This document shows, piece by piece, positions 8,150-17,895 of a stretch of DNA of 33,372 bases (position 1 is the first letter of the stretch; the number at the start of each line of letters is the position of its first letter). The position numbers and the translations under genes are program-made. The notes under the pieces are model-generated. The model saw nothing but the letters and a program-made list of their open reading frames with translations. It did no database searches and was not told the DNA's origin. Origin of the DNA: Balneolaceae bacterium (GTDB lineage Bacteria; Bacteroidota; Rhodothermia; Balneolales; Balneolaceae); NCBI GenBank assembly GCA_020832225.1, contig JAFIFA010000047.1:1-33372 (forward strand). The letters run 5' to 3'.

Positions 8150-9055
8150 ATGATTAATATCTCCCACAAAAGAAATTCTCTACGCTACGCAAAAGCATCC
8201 GGCACCCTCTTTACCACAGAGGACGTGATCTCAAAAATCCGAAACGGAGAGATCCCGAAAGGAGATCTACTGGAGATTGCACGGGCAGCCGGTATACAGG
8301 CGGCCAAAAAGACGTCGGAGTGGATCGTGTTCTGCCACTCCATGCCGATCGACTGGGTGGGAATCAGCTACGAGTTTACGGATGAAAGTATGACGGTTAT
8401 TGCCGAGGTTGAAGCGGTCTGGAAAACCGGTGTGGAGATGGAGGCGGTTACGGCCGTTATGGGTACGCTTATGAACGCCTACGATATGCTCAAACCGCTC
8501 GATGCTCAAATTAAGATCGGCGAAATCACGCTGGTCGAGAAACGGGGCGGAAAATCGGACATGCGCGACACCTTTGATCCGCCAGTTAAAACCAGCCTGA
8601 TCAGCGTGGACAGCGACAAAAAAAAGGGACGCCAGGCTGACCGTTCTGCATCGGTAATTCTCGACTCACTCCGTAGCAAACCGGTTGAAGTGGTTTCTGA
8701 ACATCAGCTAAAGGAAGAGGAAGGGCAGGTTCGAAAGATGCTGGTGGACCTTACCGATAGCCGTGAGTGCGAGCTGATCTTTCTCTGTGGATCAACAGGG
8801 CCCGCCCCAAAAGATGTGGTTCCGAAGGTGATTCGCGAAATCTCTGACCGCGAAGTGCCCGGAATTGCCCACGCCATGCATCAGTATGGCCTTGAGCGCA
8901 CGCCTTTTGCCATGATCTCTGATCAGGTTGCAGGCATCAGAAACGGTGTGTTGATGGTTGCGCTGCCCGGCAGTGAACGCGGTGCCCGTGAGAGCATGGA
9001 CGCGCTCTTTCCCGGCCTGCTCCACATCTTCAAGACGCTTAGACGAACCCGATAA
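8150..9055 (+). CDS. moaCB: Bifunctional MoaC-MoaB fusion (molybdenum cofactor biosynthesis)
   Basis: N-terminal MoaC: KGDLLEIARAAGIQAAKKTSEWIVFCHSMPID...KTGVEMEAVTAVMGTLMNAYDMLK...KRGGKSD. C-terminal MoaB/MogA-like: LIFLCGSTGPAPKDVVPKV...VPGIAHAMHQYGLERTPFAMISDQVAGIRNGVLMVALPGSERGARESMDAL. Confidence 0.9.
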   Translation: MINISHKRNSLRYAKASGTLFTTEDVISKIRNGEIPKGDLLEIARAAGIQAAKKTSEWIVFCHSMPIDWVGISYEFTDESMTVIAEVEAVWKTGVEMEAVTAVMGTLMNAYDMLKPLDAQIKIGEITLVEKRGGKSDMRDTFDPPVKTSLISVDSDKKKGRQADRSASVILDSLRSKPVEVVSEHQLKEEEGQVRKMLVDLTDSRECELIFLCGSTGPAPKDVVPKVIREISDREVPGIAHAMHQYGLERTPFAMISDQVAGIRNGVLMVALPGSERGARESMDALFPGLLHIFKTLRRTR

Positions 9056-9070
9056 TAGTGAGGCTCTTTT

Positions 9071-10264
9071 TTAAGAGTTGATAATGCGCTTCCACGCTTC
9101 CATTCCGCCCTGCAAGTTGAACAGATTCTCTGCACCACTATCTATCAACCGCTGCACAACCTTCCCGCTTCGCCTGCCTGTGCGGCAGTAAAATAGAGAA
9201 GGACGCCCGTGCTCAGAGCAAAATGAGTCCGGATCGAGCTTTTCAACCGGAATCAGTTCACCTCCGATGTTGAATGCCCGATGCTCTTCGGGCGACCGGA
9301 CATCGATCAATCGTACACTCTCCCCTCGTTTCAGCTTCTCTGATAGCTCAGCGGGTGTGATTTCAGGTATTGACTCATCTGCTGATCCTGATCTGCAAAA
9401 GACTTCATAATCGATCAGCCCGGTAATCTTCGGGGTGGCTCCCGTTAACGGATTGTCATCCCTTTTGGATAGCCCTACATGGCGGCTCTCAAGGTGAAGT
9501 GCATCGAAAAGCAGCAGGCGTCCGTCGAGAAGCCCGTCAAGTCCTGCTATCCACTTTATCGTCTCCGCAGCCTGCATGGTGCCGATCATCGTGGGAAGGA
9601 CACCTAATACACCTGCATCAGCACAATCGGGGGCCAGTTCGGCTGGAGGAGGCTCGGGGAAGAGGTCGCGATAGTTGGGTCCTCGCACTCCATCTTCCCG
9701 GAGATGATTGAAAAGTGAGAGCTGTCCCTCAAAACGGTAGATCGATCCATACACAAATGGTTTACCGGAAAGTACGGAGGCATCATTGATCAGATAGCGC
9801 GTCGGAAAGTTATCGGTGCCGTCGATGATGATATCATAGCCGCCTATGATCTCCATACCGTTTTCAGAACTGAGATAGACCGGATGGGTTTCGATCTCAA
9901 CCTCGCTGTTACGCTCTCTAAGCCGCTCTGCAGCGGCTTCTGCTTTCAGTCGGCCAACATCACTCTCTCTGTAGAGCATCTGCCTGTGGAGGTTGCTCAG
10001 CTCTACCCGGTCACCATCCACAATTCCGATCCTGCCCACACCGGCTGCAGTGAGAGCGAGCAGCGCGGGGCACCCAAGTCCACCGGCACCCACAACCAGA
10101 ACGGAGGCCTGACTGAGCTTCTTCTGCCCTTTGGCACCAACTTCAGGCAGTGCAATTTGACGACTATAGCGTGGGTTCACAGCTTCAGCTTTATGGAGAT
10201 TGAGCCCGATCCTTGATGAAGGGGCGATTTTTTCTATCTTCAGCAAAAATAGGACGAATTTCAA
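9071..10264 (-). CDS. MoeB/ThiF-type adenylyltransferase fused to a C-terminal rhodanese domain (MoeZ-like)
   Basis: NPRYSRQIALPEVGAKGQKKLSQASVLVVGAGGLGCPALLALTAAGVGRIGIVDGDRVELSNLHRQ; C-terminal rhodanese VRLIDVRSPEEHRAFNIGG...LFYCRTGRRSGKVVQ. Listed start is TTG at 10264; GTG near 10180 (VNPRYSRQ) is more plausible. Confidence 0.92.
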   Translation of the reverse strand: MKFVLFLLKIEKIAPSSRIGLNLHKAEAVNPRYSRQIALPEVGAKGQKKLSQASVLVVGAGGLGCPALLALTAAGVGRIGIVDGDRVELSNLHRQMLYRESDVGRLKAEAAAERLRERNSEVEIETHPVYLSSENGMEIIGGYDIIIDGTDNFPTRYLINDASVLSGKPFVYGSIYRFEGQLSLFNHLREDGVRGPNYRDLFPEPPPAELAPDCADAGVLGVLPTMIGTMQAAETIKWIAGLDGLLDGRLLLFDALHLESRHVGLSKRDDNPLTGATPKITGLIDYEVFCRSGSADESIPEITPAELSEKLKRGESVRLIDVRSPEEHRAFNIGGELIPVEKLDPDSFCSEHGRPSLFYCRTGRRSGKVVQRLIDSGAENLFNLQGGMEAWKRIINS

Positions 10265-10282
10265 CCTAACCTACTTAAATCG

Positions 10283-10813
10283 ATGGAGACTGTTTCAATT
10301 GGAATTATCACCTTATCCGACCGCGCCAGCCGTGGTGAATATGACGATCTCTCGGGACCTGAAATCAGGAGATACTTCTCGGAAAGATTGAAAAACACGA
10401 TTGAGTGGCATTATGAAGTGATTCCGGATGAACCAGACAGGCTAAAAAGCCTTCTCACTGAGATGAGCGACAATCACATCGGACTGATCTGCACCACCGG
10501 CGGCACAGGTCCCGCACCCCGCGACATCACACCACAGGTCACCGAGGAGGTTTGTGACAAGATTCTTCCGGGCTTTGGGGAGGAGATGAGGCGGGTATCG
10601 CTTCAGGTAGTACCAACGGCGATCCTGTCGGCTCAGACGGCGGGAATCCGCAAGAAATCGCTGATCATCAACCTGCCCGGTAAACCCAAGGCGATTGCCG
10701 AATGCCTGGATGGCGTTTATGCAGCGATCCCCTACTGCCTCGACCTTATTGGCGCACCCCGCATGGAGTTCACCGCTAAAGGGAGTGACGCATTCAGGCC
10801 GAAGAAGAAATAG
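10283..10813 (+). CDS. mog: MogA/MoaB family molybdopterin adenylyltransferase
   Basis: IGIITLSDRASRGEYDDLSGPEIRRYF...LICTTGGTGPAPRDITPQVTEEVCDKILPGFGEEMR...AGIRKKSLIINLPGKPKAIAECL. Confidence 0.93.
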   Translation: METVSIGIITLSDRASRGEYDDLSGPEIRRYFSERLKNTIEWHYEVIPDEPDRLKSLLTEMSDNHIGLICTTGGTGPAPRDITPQVTEEVCDKILPGFGEEMRRVSLQVVPTAILSAQTAGIRKKSLIINLPGKPKAIAECLDGVYAAIPYCLDLIGAPRMEFTAKGSDAFRPKKK

Positions 10814-10874
10814 GCCGGTTCTCTCTCTAAATTGGATTCACTTTTCCCATAAATAAAACAACCAAAACACTCCA

Positions 10875-11612
10875 TTGGATCTGACTCTCCTGTTGCTTCT
10901 GCCGGCGGGCATTCTTCTGATAGCCTTCCTCTACTCCTCAGTAGGACATGGAGGGGCCTCCGGTTATCTGGCTCTGATGGCCATTTTGAGCGTCTCCCAT
11001 CTGACGATGCGTCCGGCCGCACTGCTCCTCAATATTCTGGTGGCCTCCATTGCTGCCTGGCACTTTATCCGCGCCGGTTATTTCTCAACCCGCATTTTTA
11101 TCCCCTTTGCTCTGGCATCGGTGCCTGCCGCATTCATTGGTGGCACCATTGTTTTGGGAGAGGATCTCTACAAGCCACTTGTGGGAGTGGTTCTGCTATA
11201 CGGGGCCTACAGACTTTTTCGGAGTTCTGGTTCAACGGAAGGAGCCCAAAATGTGAACCTCTCTTTTCTCACCATGTTTCTGATTGGCGCCGGTATCGGA
11301 TTGGTATCGGGACTCACCGGAGTTGGGGGTGGTATATTTCTGAGTCCGCTGCTTCTATTGGCCGGATTGTGCAACACGAAAACCGCCAGCGGAGTTGCCG
11401 CTCTCTTTGTACTGGTCAACTCGGTAGCAGGGCTCGCCGGAACTCTCATCTCACTTCAACACCTTGAACCGGCTATTGGCGCGTGGCTACTTGCCGCAGG
11501 CTTGGGAGGGTTGCTCGGTGCCCGTTTTGGAAGTCGCGTTTCACCTTTCATCATCAGAAGGCTGCTCTCAATTGTTCTGATCATAGCCGGACTGAAGATG
11601 GTCTTCACCTGA
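10875..11612 (+). CDS. TSUP (TauE/SafE) family membrane permease
   Basis: 245 aa, multiple TM segments, SSVGHGGASGYLALMAIL and GLVSGLTGVGGGIFLSPLLLLAG; apparent TTG start. Confidence 0.85.
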   Translation: MDLTLLLLLPAGILLIAFLYSSVGHGGASGYLALMAILSVSHLTMRPAALLLNILVASIAAWHFIRAGYFSTRIFIPFALASVPAAFIGGTIVLGEDLYKPLVGVVLLYGAYRLFRSSGSTEGAQNVNLSFLTMFLIGAGIGLVSGLTGVGGGIFLSPLLLLAGLCNTKTASGVAALFVLVNSVAGLAGTLISLQHLEPAIGAWLLAAGLGGLLGARFGSRVSPFIIRRLLSIVLIIAGLKMVFT

Positions 11613-11619
11613 ATTGAGA

Positions 11620-12957
11620 TCAGAACGAGATCTCTGCCTGCATCCAGAACTTTCGGGTATCGGGTAGTGCATTTATGCCCTGAAAGTTTGCAAACTTTAC
11701 CAGCAGGCTCAGGTGCTCGCTGACCTGCTTTCCAACCGAAGCCCCCGCCTCCCTGCCAAGAAGGTGGCCGGATTGATCTGAGTAAAACCAATGGTGATTA
11801 ATAGACGCCTCAGCGCCGCGAGGCAGGGAAATGTTCGCATAAAGCTTCAAATCCTGCAATCCTACTCCAGGTGTATTGAGAAAGAGATCAGCCCACCCCT
11901 GAAAGGCGTGAAGAGTGGCCAGCGGTGTCTGAAAGGAGGCAACGCCATCGTCACTCCCCAACACTTCCATTGACGCCCCAATTCGGCCGAGGCCTGTATC
12001 AGAAAGCCCCAAATCTACCAAGTAGTAGTTCGCATTGTAATCGAGCGGTGAGTTTCCTGCATCAGTTTGAATCGCAAACGATCCCGAGTAGTGGATCGCA
12101 TGGTCTGCGTTAAGGCTAAAACGCCCGTTAATTCGGAAACCTGCCGTTTGAGATGAGAGAACCGGGGCATTATCAAAATTGAGGTGGTAGAGAAACCCCG
12201 TCAAACGACTGCCGGGTATCAGGTTATCATACGTAAGGTGAGCCAGATGGCTGTCTGATTCGAAGATCCCCATTTGATGATCGGGTCCCTGAATGCGGTT
12301 TACCTGCCAAATGTAGTTGTACTCGAAGTGAAAAGAGTCAAGGCCCAAGGAGGTGGAGGCTGTAAATGCATCAAATGTCTGTTCATTTTGTCGCCATCCC
12401 ACATTTCCGACAAAGCGTGCGTTTTGATGGATAATCCGCTGCCTTCCGGTTCTCATCACTACCTCGCCGGTCTCACTACGAAACTCACCATAGAGTTGAT
12501 TCAGAACGGTCATTCGGGGATCGGGCACAACGGCACGCTCCGGTTGATTATTCAGCCCTGCCGCGTTGTAGCGCTCCGGTCCAATCGGTCGTACATCAAG
12601 AAAATCGACATATCCGGAAAAACCGTAGAGTGGCTGTGTTCTGTATCCAAGCCGGAGCCTGTTGGTAACGGCATGAGCGCTATCGAATCCGTCGGTGCTA
12701 ACTACTTCTGATCTGATTCTGTTGTTCAGGTCTACGCGTCCGCGGGTAAGTGCCTGCCAAAACCGTGACCGATTGGAAATGCTTCTATCAAGATCTGCAG
12801 CTGCCGTTAAGCCCACTCTGTTTTCCGTTGCGGAACTGTCACTATCGGCAGCAATAGTGGGGTTTGCCATCAGGCAGATCAGAAATACTGCCATGTAGAC
12901 CGACAGCAGCCATTTAATTTTTTGATAACACCGGACTCGATTCGGTTCAGTCATCAT
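11620..12957 (-). CDS. Outer-membrane beta-barrel protein resembling the alginate-export porin family
   Basis: Signal peptide (LLSVYMAVFLICLMANPTIAADS), RFWQALTRGRVDLNNRIRSEVV, alternating beta-strand pattern, VVMRTGRQRIIHQNARFVGNVGWRQNEQTFDA, C-terminal aromatic (QAEISF). Likely start at or near 12957, overlapping the upstream stop. Confidence 0.65.
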   Translation of the reverse strand: MMTEPNRVRCYQKIKWLLSVYMAVFLICLMANPTIAADSDSSATENRVGLTAAADLDRSISNRSRFWQALTRGRVDLNNRIRSEVVSTDGFDSAHAVTNRLRLGYRTQPLYGFSGYVDFLDVRPIGPERYNAAGLNNQPERAVVPDPRMTVLNQLYGEFRSETGEVVMRTGRQRIIHQNARFVGNVGWRQNEQTFDAFTASTSLGLDSFHFEYNYIWQVNRIQGPDHQMGIFESDSHLAHLTYDNLIPGSRLTGFLYHLNFDNAPVLSSQTAGFRINGRFSLNADHAIHYSGSFAIQTDAGNSPLDYNANYYLVDLGLSDTGLGRIGASMEVLGSDDGVASFQTPLATLHAFQGWADLFLNTPGVGLQDLKLYANISLPRGAEASINHHWFYSDQSGHLLGREAGASVGKQVSEHLSLLVKFANFQGINALPDTRKFWMQAEISF

Positions 12958-13180
12958 CCAATACTTTACGGGCACGGAGATCACGTATTACCGCATAGAT
13001 GTAGAGCACCACTCCTGCAAACATAATTGGCATTCCGAGAAATACCCCCAGCCCAACGCTCCAGGCCTGAAATCCGGCAATCAGAAACATCAGCACAAGT
13101 AACATACCGGCCATAGCGAGAAAAACGGCCGTTCGAACCAGCTTGTCCACATCACCCAATTGTTCATTCTCTTCACTCAT
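12947..13180 (-). CDS. Small two-TM membrane protein in the nap operon, unknown function
   Basis: ORF 12947..13210; likely start Met at 13180 (MSEENEQLGDVDKLVRTAVFLAMAGMLLVLMFLIAGF...). Overlaps neighbouring genes. Confidence 0.6.
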   Translation of the reverse strand: MSEENEQLGDVDKLVRTAVFLAMAGMLLVLMFLIAGFQAWSVGLGVFLGMPIMFAGVVLYIYAVIRDLRARKVLDDD

Positions 13181-14128
13181 TGAACTTCTCCATAAGTTTG
13201 GCCAGATCATCGGCGCTGATTTCCATTAGCTCCTGAGAGAATACATCCGGGTGACGGTCCGGCACATTCTCTCTTTCAGCAGGTGTTGGGTGTGCAGGTC
13301 CGTGGCAGGAGCTGCAGCTAACCTCATCGGCCCTCATCTTGTCAGAGAGCGCAATATGACTCGGCACGTCGTTGAACTTTTGGGTACCGCCGTGGCACGC
13401 CATGCAGTTTTGATTGGGGTAGCTACCTGAGAAGCTGATCGGCTCATCCCAGGTGCCGGTTACATAGAGCAGCCAGTGCCGGAAACCGTCCCGCTTCCCT
13501 TCAAAGGTACCGTGTGCACCATAGGTAGTGTGGTATAGCAGTGGTACTCCGAAATCCATCGGTTCTGATAGTGTTTAGCCGCCATGGTTGTGCTCTCTTC
13601 GTCGAAGAGATCATTTACGAAAGGATCCATAACATGACAGCTGGCGCAGGACTCCACGGTTTTTGTGGTTTCAAGCACTGTTGTACCTGTACTCAGAACC
13701 ACCACAACCGGCAGTGCAAACATCGAGACAATCATCAAACTTCGGTAGCTGAGGCGGCTGATGTTGTCTCTTCTGAAAAACTCGATATAGATAAGAATGA
13801 GTATGGCTGCAACTATAGAGAAAATTCCGGCACGCCGCATCAGCTCTCCAACGGTGACTCCCGAATCCGCTTCACTGGCAACACGAGGTGCCGGGTCGGA
13901 CTGAGCCGTTGCATAGAGTGGGATCACGTTTCCGTAAACGGTTGTACGGGTCTCCTCTGGTTCCATATTCACCCCGGCATGAATCTCCTCCAGGGACGGC
14001 TCATTGGGTTGAATGTCACCATCAACAACATAAACACCTATCAGGGCACTGGTTATACCGAATAGAACCAGCAGCGCAATTGAAGCCTGCAGAATCCAAT
14101 CCGGTCTTTTTGTTGGCTCTTTTTTCAT
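13173..14128 (-). pseudogene. NapC/NirT/NrfH-like multiheme cytochrome c, frameshifted (segments 13460..14185 and 13173..13559)
   Basis: Upstream frame carries TM segments, CASCH and AAKHYQNRWISEYHCYT; downstream frame continues HTTYGAHGTFEGKRDGF...CMACH...CSSCH. Frame change falls at about 13529-13537, inside the expected second heme motif. Likely start MKKEPTKR at 14128. Confidence 0.8.
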
Positions 14129-14157
14129 AGTCTCCGGTTTTAGACCATTCCTGATTG

Positions 14158-16497
14158 TTAAACTTTCTCGATTGTGACTGCACAACGCTTGTAATCCGGC
14201 TGACGAGAAAACGGATCTACCGCATCACTCGTAATCTTGTTAACCAGATGCTTGGCAGAGTGGAACGTCGCAAAGACGAGGCCCTCACGAATATCCCCGG
14301 TAATACGGGTTACAAAGTCGGCCTCGCCCCGGCGGCTTATCACTCGTACCTCGTCCCCTTCACTGAGTCCTGCAGCCTGTGCATCTGCGGGGTGAACTTC
14401 CAGAAAATCGGTACGCACACCCTGAAGGTCTTTAATCCCTCTGGTAATCGTCTCCGTATGCCAGTGCTCCAGTACTCGTCCGGTTGTGAGCGTCAACGGG
14501 TATTGATCATCCGTTGGCTCATAAGGAGGATCCTGTTCATGCAGGTAGATAATCGCCCTTCCGTCGGGTCTGGCGTAGAAATCGAGGCGTGCATCTTCAT
14601 TACGCTCCATAGGGTCCGATCCCGGCACAAAACGTCTGCAGGTTCCGGGATGGTCTTCATCGGGGCATGGCCACAAGATCCCGGGCTGGCTTTTAAGTCG
14701 TTCGTAGGTGATTCCTTCAAAATTGTAGTACGATTGGCCTGAAATCTTTCGCCACTCGTTCCAGATATCTTCCTGGGTTCGGTTGGGGAAGAGTTCAGAG
14801 TGCCCTAAGCGATCGGCCAGGTTGATCAGGATATCAAAATCGCTGCGCGCTTCGCCCGGCGGATCGGTAAGTTTTGGAACATAGTGGTAGCGGCGTTCCG
14901 GCTGACTAAAGACACCGCTCTTCTCAACCCACATCGCTGCCGGAAGCACAACATCGGCATACTTTGTGGTCTCAGTAGGGTGGAAAGCGTCTGCTACAAC
15001 CACAAACGTGCGTTCCATTGCTTCCCGGTAAGGCAGGATATTAGGGAGTGAGTGAATTGGATTGGTCGACATGATCAGCGCACACTCCACATCACCCTCA
15101 TACATCGCCTGAAACAAGGCCATTGTGTGATATCCGGGATTTGGACTAATCGTGCCCTCAGGTACATTCCAGAGCTCCTCAACCTCACGCCGGTGTTCGG
15201 GATTTGCCACCACTCTTCCCGTTGGCAGGGCGTGTGCCAAGGCTCCTGTATCACGGATTCCGCCACCCGCATTGGGTTGTCCGGTTAGTGAAAAGGGAGT
15301 GGCTCCCGGCCTTCCAATCTGCCCAGTAAGCAGGTGCATCGCCATCATCAGCCGGTTTGAAGCGGTTCCCTGCGTCTGCTGGTTAAGGCCCATGGTCCAG
15401 AACGACATGGTAGCGGGTGAGCTTCCAAAGCGAAATGCTGCCTCCCGTATCTGTTCGGGCGAAACCCCACACGTTGCAGCTGCTCGTTCCGGCTTATAGT
15501 TCTCCAGGTTTTCCCGGAATTGGTCCAGTGATATTCGGTCTGATCCCTGCTGAAACCTTAGATACTCTTCAACCATCTCATCATCAATCATTCCGCGCCG
15601 GAAAAACTCGTATATCATCGAATTATAGAGCGATACATCGGTACCCGGGCGGATCTGCAGATGCAGGTCGGCACGCTTCGCCGTGTTGGTTTTTCGCGGA
15701 TCCACGACAATGATAAATGTATCGGGATTGGTTCGCTTTCGGTCTCTGACGCGCTCCCAAACTATTGGGTGGCAATCTGCCATGTTGGATCCGGTAATAA
15801 TGAAACAGTCGGCATGGTCGGTATCCTCATAGCAGCTCATCGGCTCATCTACAACAAAAACAATGGTGTAGCCAACGGCTGCTGATGCCATGCAGAGGCG
15901 TGGGTTTCCATCCACATTATTTGTGCCTATTCCCGCTTTGAAGAGTTTGTTTGCGGTGTAGCTCTCTTCGGTGAAAAGCTGTCCGCTGCCGCAGTAGGCA
16001 ACACTATCCGGCCCCTTATCGGCAATGGCCGTGTTGAACCTTCTTGCAATCAACTCCATCGCCTCCTCCCAGCTGGCCCGCTCCAACTCGCCATTTTTAC
16101 GAATCAGCGGATAGTGCAGCTGGTCTTAGGCGTAAAGAATCTCACGGTTTAGTATCCCCTTGATGCAGAGACGGCCGCGATTATGGGCGTCGGGATCACC
16201 TTTTACGTCAACAACCTGACCGTTATTCATGCCGATCAGCATACCGCAGCCGGTACCGCAAAATCTACAGACACCGCGATACCAGCTATCCACGTCAATT
16301 ACATACTGACGCTCCCAAAGTTCACCACACCCCGCCATCAACGAACCGGTAAAGACACCGGCGGCAGAAAGGGAGGCCAATCGCATAAGCTCCCGGCGCG
16401 ACAGCCCCTTGTACTCTTCGGAAGGATCATCCGGTGATGAGCCTCTCCCCTTTTCCCCTATACCATTAAAATTTGAGCGATCTTTATCTTCTCTCAT
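14158..16497 (-). pseudogene. napA: Periplasmic nitrate reductase catalytic subunit NapA interrupted by an in-frame TAA (16126-16128)
   Basis: N-terminal piece 16126..16497: Tat-like SRRELMR, [4Fe-4S] CRFCGTGCGMLIGMNNGQVVDVKGDPDAHNRGRLC. C-terminal piece in the same frame: DQLHYPLIRKNGELERASWEEA..., Mo-ligand region NPRLCMASAAVGY, DEPMSCYEDTDHADCFIITGSNMADCHPI, C-terminal TTGRVLEHWHTETITRG. Confidence 0.88.
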
Positions 16498-16698
16498 AAG
16501 CTTAATTAGTTACATCCCATCAACATCCCGACAAAACAATTATAGTTTTATGAATTCAATCTCTCAAGTTCTAATTCTTATTTATACTCATTATAGCCTT
16601 CCGCTCCTCATTCACCAACCAGGGTTGTAAGACCACGTTTCTATTGGTTAGATTGAAAGCCTGAGAAAAATCAGAATGAAAATAAATTACTGATCACT

Positions 16699-17895
16699 AT
16701 GAAAAACAGAGAGTATATTTCTGTTGATGACGCTCTCAAAATCATCCGTTCAGAATCCAGACCTCACAGTAAATCTGAATCGGTTCCGGTTAAGGAGTCA
16801 CTAAGCCGGGTACTGGCCGAAGAGTTACCGGCTCAACGCGATGTGCCCCGATTTGACAACTCCGCCATGGATGGGTTTCTGTTTCTACACAGCGATCTTA
16901 AAAGCGGGGTTCGAAGTTTTTCCATCATGGGTGAAATCCGACCGGAGAACAACAACCCCAAGACCCTTAAAGCAGGCTCCTGCAGCCGTATCATGACCGG
17001 AGCAGCCGTGCCTGAAGGCGACTACTTCGTGGTTCCTGTAGAGCTGACCAAAGAGGATGGGGACACAGTTACGGTTCAGGAGCTACCCTCGAGAAATCCG
17101 ATTCGAAGAAAGGGGGAAGGATATGCCGTAGGTCGCCCCGTTCTGCAGAAAGGAACTGTGATCACCCCTTATGAACTGGGATTGATGATCGAGTCCGGAA
17201 ATAAAAAATGCCCGGTTCTGAAAGAGCTAAAGGTTGCCATACAGGTAACGGGATCTGAGATTGATGAGGACCTCAACTCCAACGGTCCGGTTCTGAAGGG
17301 CCTGCTCTCACAATGGCCTGGGCTATCAATCACCGAGCTGCCTGTTTTGGAAGATGACCCTCAGGTGGTGAGCAATCGCCTGAAAGAGCTACGTGACAAC
17401 TATGACATCGTACTGACAACGGGCGGCATCTCTATGGGTCGCCACGACTATATCCTGCAGGAGATGCAGAACCTTGGAGCAGAAGTGTTGATTCGTAAAA
17501 TCAGGCAGAAACCGGGAAAACCCTTCACCATGACCCGTCTCGGTGATACTCTCTTTTTTCACCTTCCGGGCAATCCCGTTTCAGCCATTTTTACGGCTGA
17601 ATATTATGTTCGAAAAGCCATTTACAACATGTTGGGTCTGCCGCAGCGTGAACGAAAGCTCCGATCAGCCAACTCACTGAGCAATCACCGTGGCGAAAAG
17701 ACCCTCTTTATCACTGGCTCGCTTCAAGTCGATTCCAACTATAACGTTTCAGTGAAAAGTGACGGCGTGATGAAGTCGCACCTGATGCAGCTCTATCGTG
17801 GTTGTGATCTCTACATTCGCATCGACCCCGAAACGGAGGTCAGTCCCGGCGAACCCGTAGAGGTAATACCGTTTTCCACAACCGGCAAGCTATGA
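16699..17895 (+). CDS. moeA: Molybdopterin molybdenumtransferase MoeA
   Basis: PRFDNSAMDGFLF, SRIMTGAAVPEGD, VQVTGSEIDED-type region, DIVLTTGGISMGRHDYI, FHLPGNPVSAIFTAEYYV. Confidence 0.95.
   Translation: MKNREYISVDDALKIIRSESRPHSKSESVPVKESLSRVLAEELPAQRDVPRFDNSAMDGFLFLHSDLKSGVRSFSIMGEIRPENNNPKTLKAGSCSRIMTGAAVPEGDYFVVPVELTKEDGDTVTVQELPSRNPIRRKGEGYAVGRPVLQKGTVITPYELGLMIESGNKKCPVLKELKVAIQVTGSEIDEDLNSNGPVLKGLLSQWPGLSITELPVLEDDPQVVSNRLKELRDNYDIVLTTGGISMGRHDYILQEMQNLGAEVLIRKIRQKPGKPFTMTRLGDTLFFHLPGNPVSAIFTAEYYVRKAIYNMLGLPQRERKLRSANSLSNHRGEKTLFITGSLQVDSNYNVSVKSDGVMKSHLMQLYRGCDLYIRIDPETEVSPGEPVEVIPFSTTGKL

Noticed and set aside
12274-14742. Plus-strand ORFs 12274..12711, 13541..14065 and 14155..14742
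   Set aside because: Antisense to the porin, cytochrome and napA genes, which have clear family motifs; no independent coding evidence.
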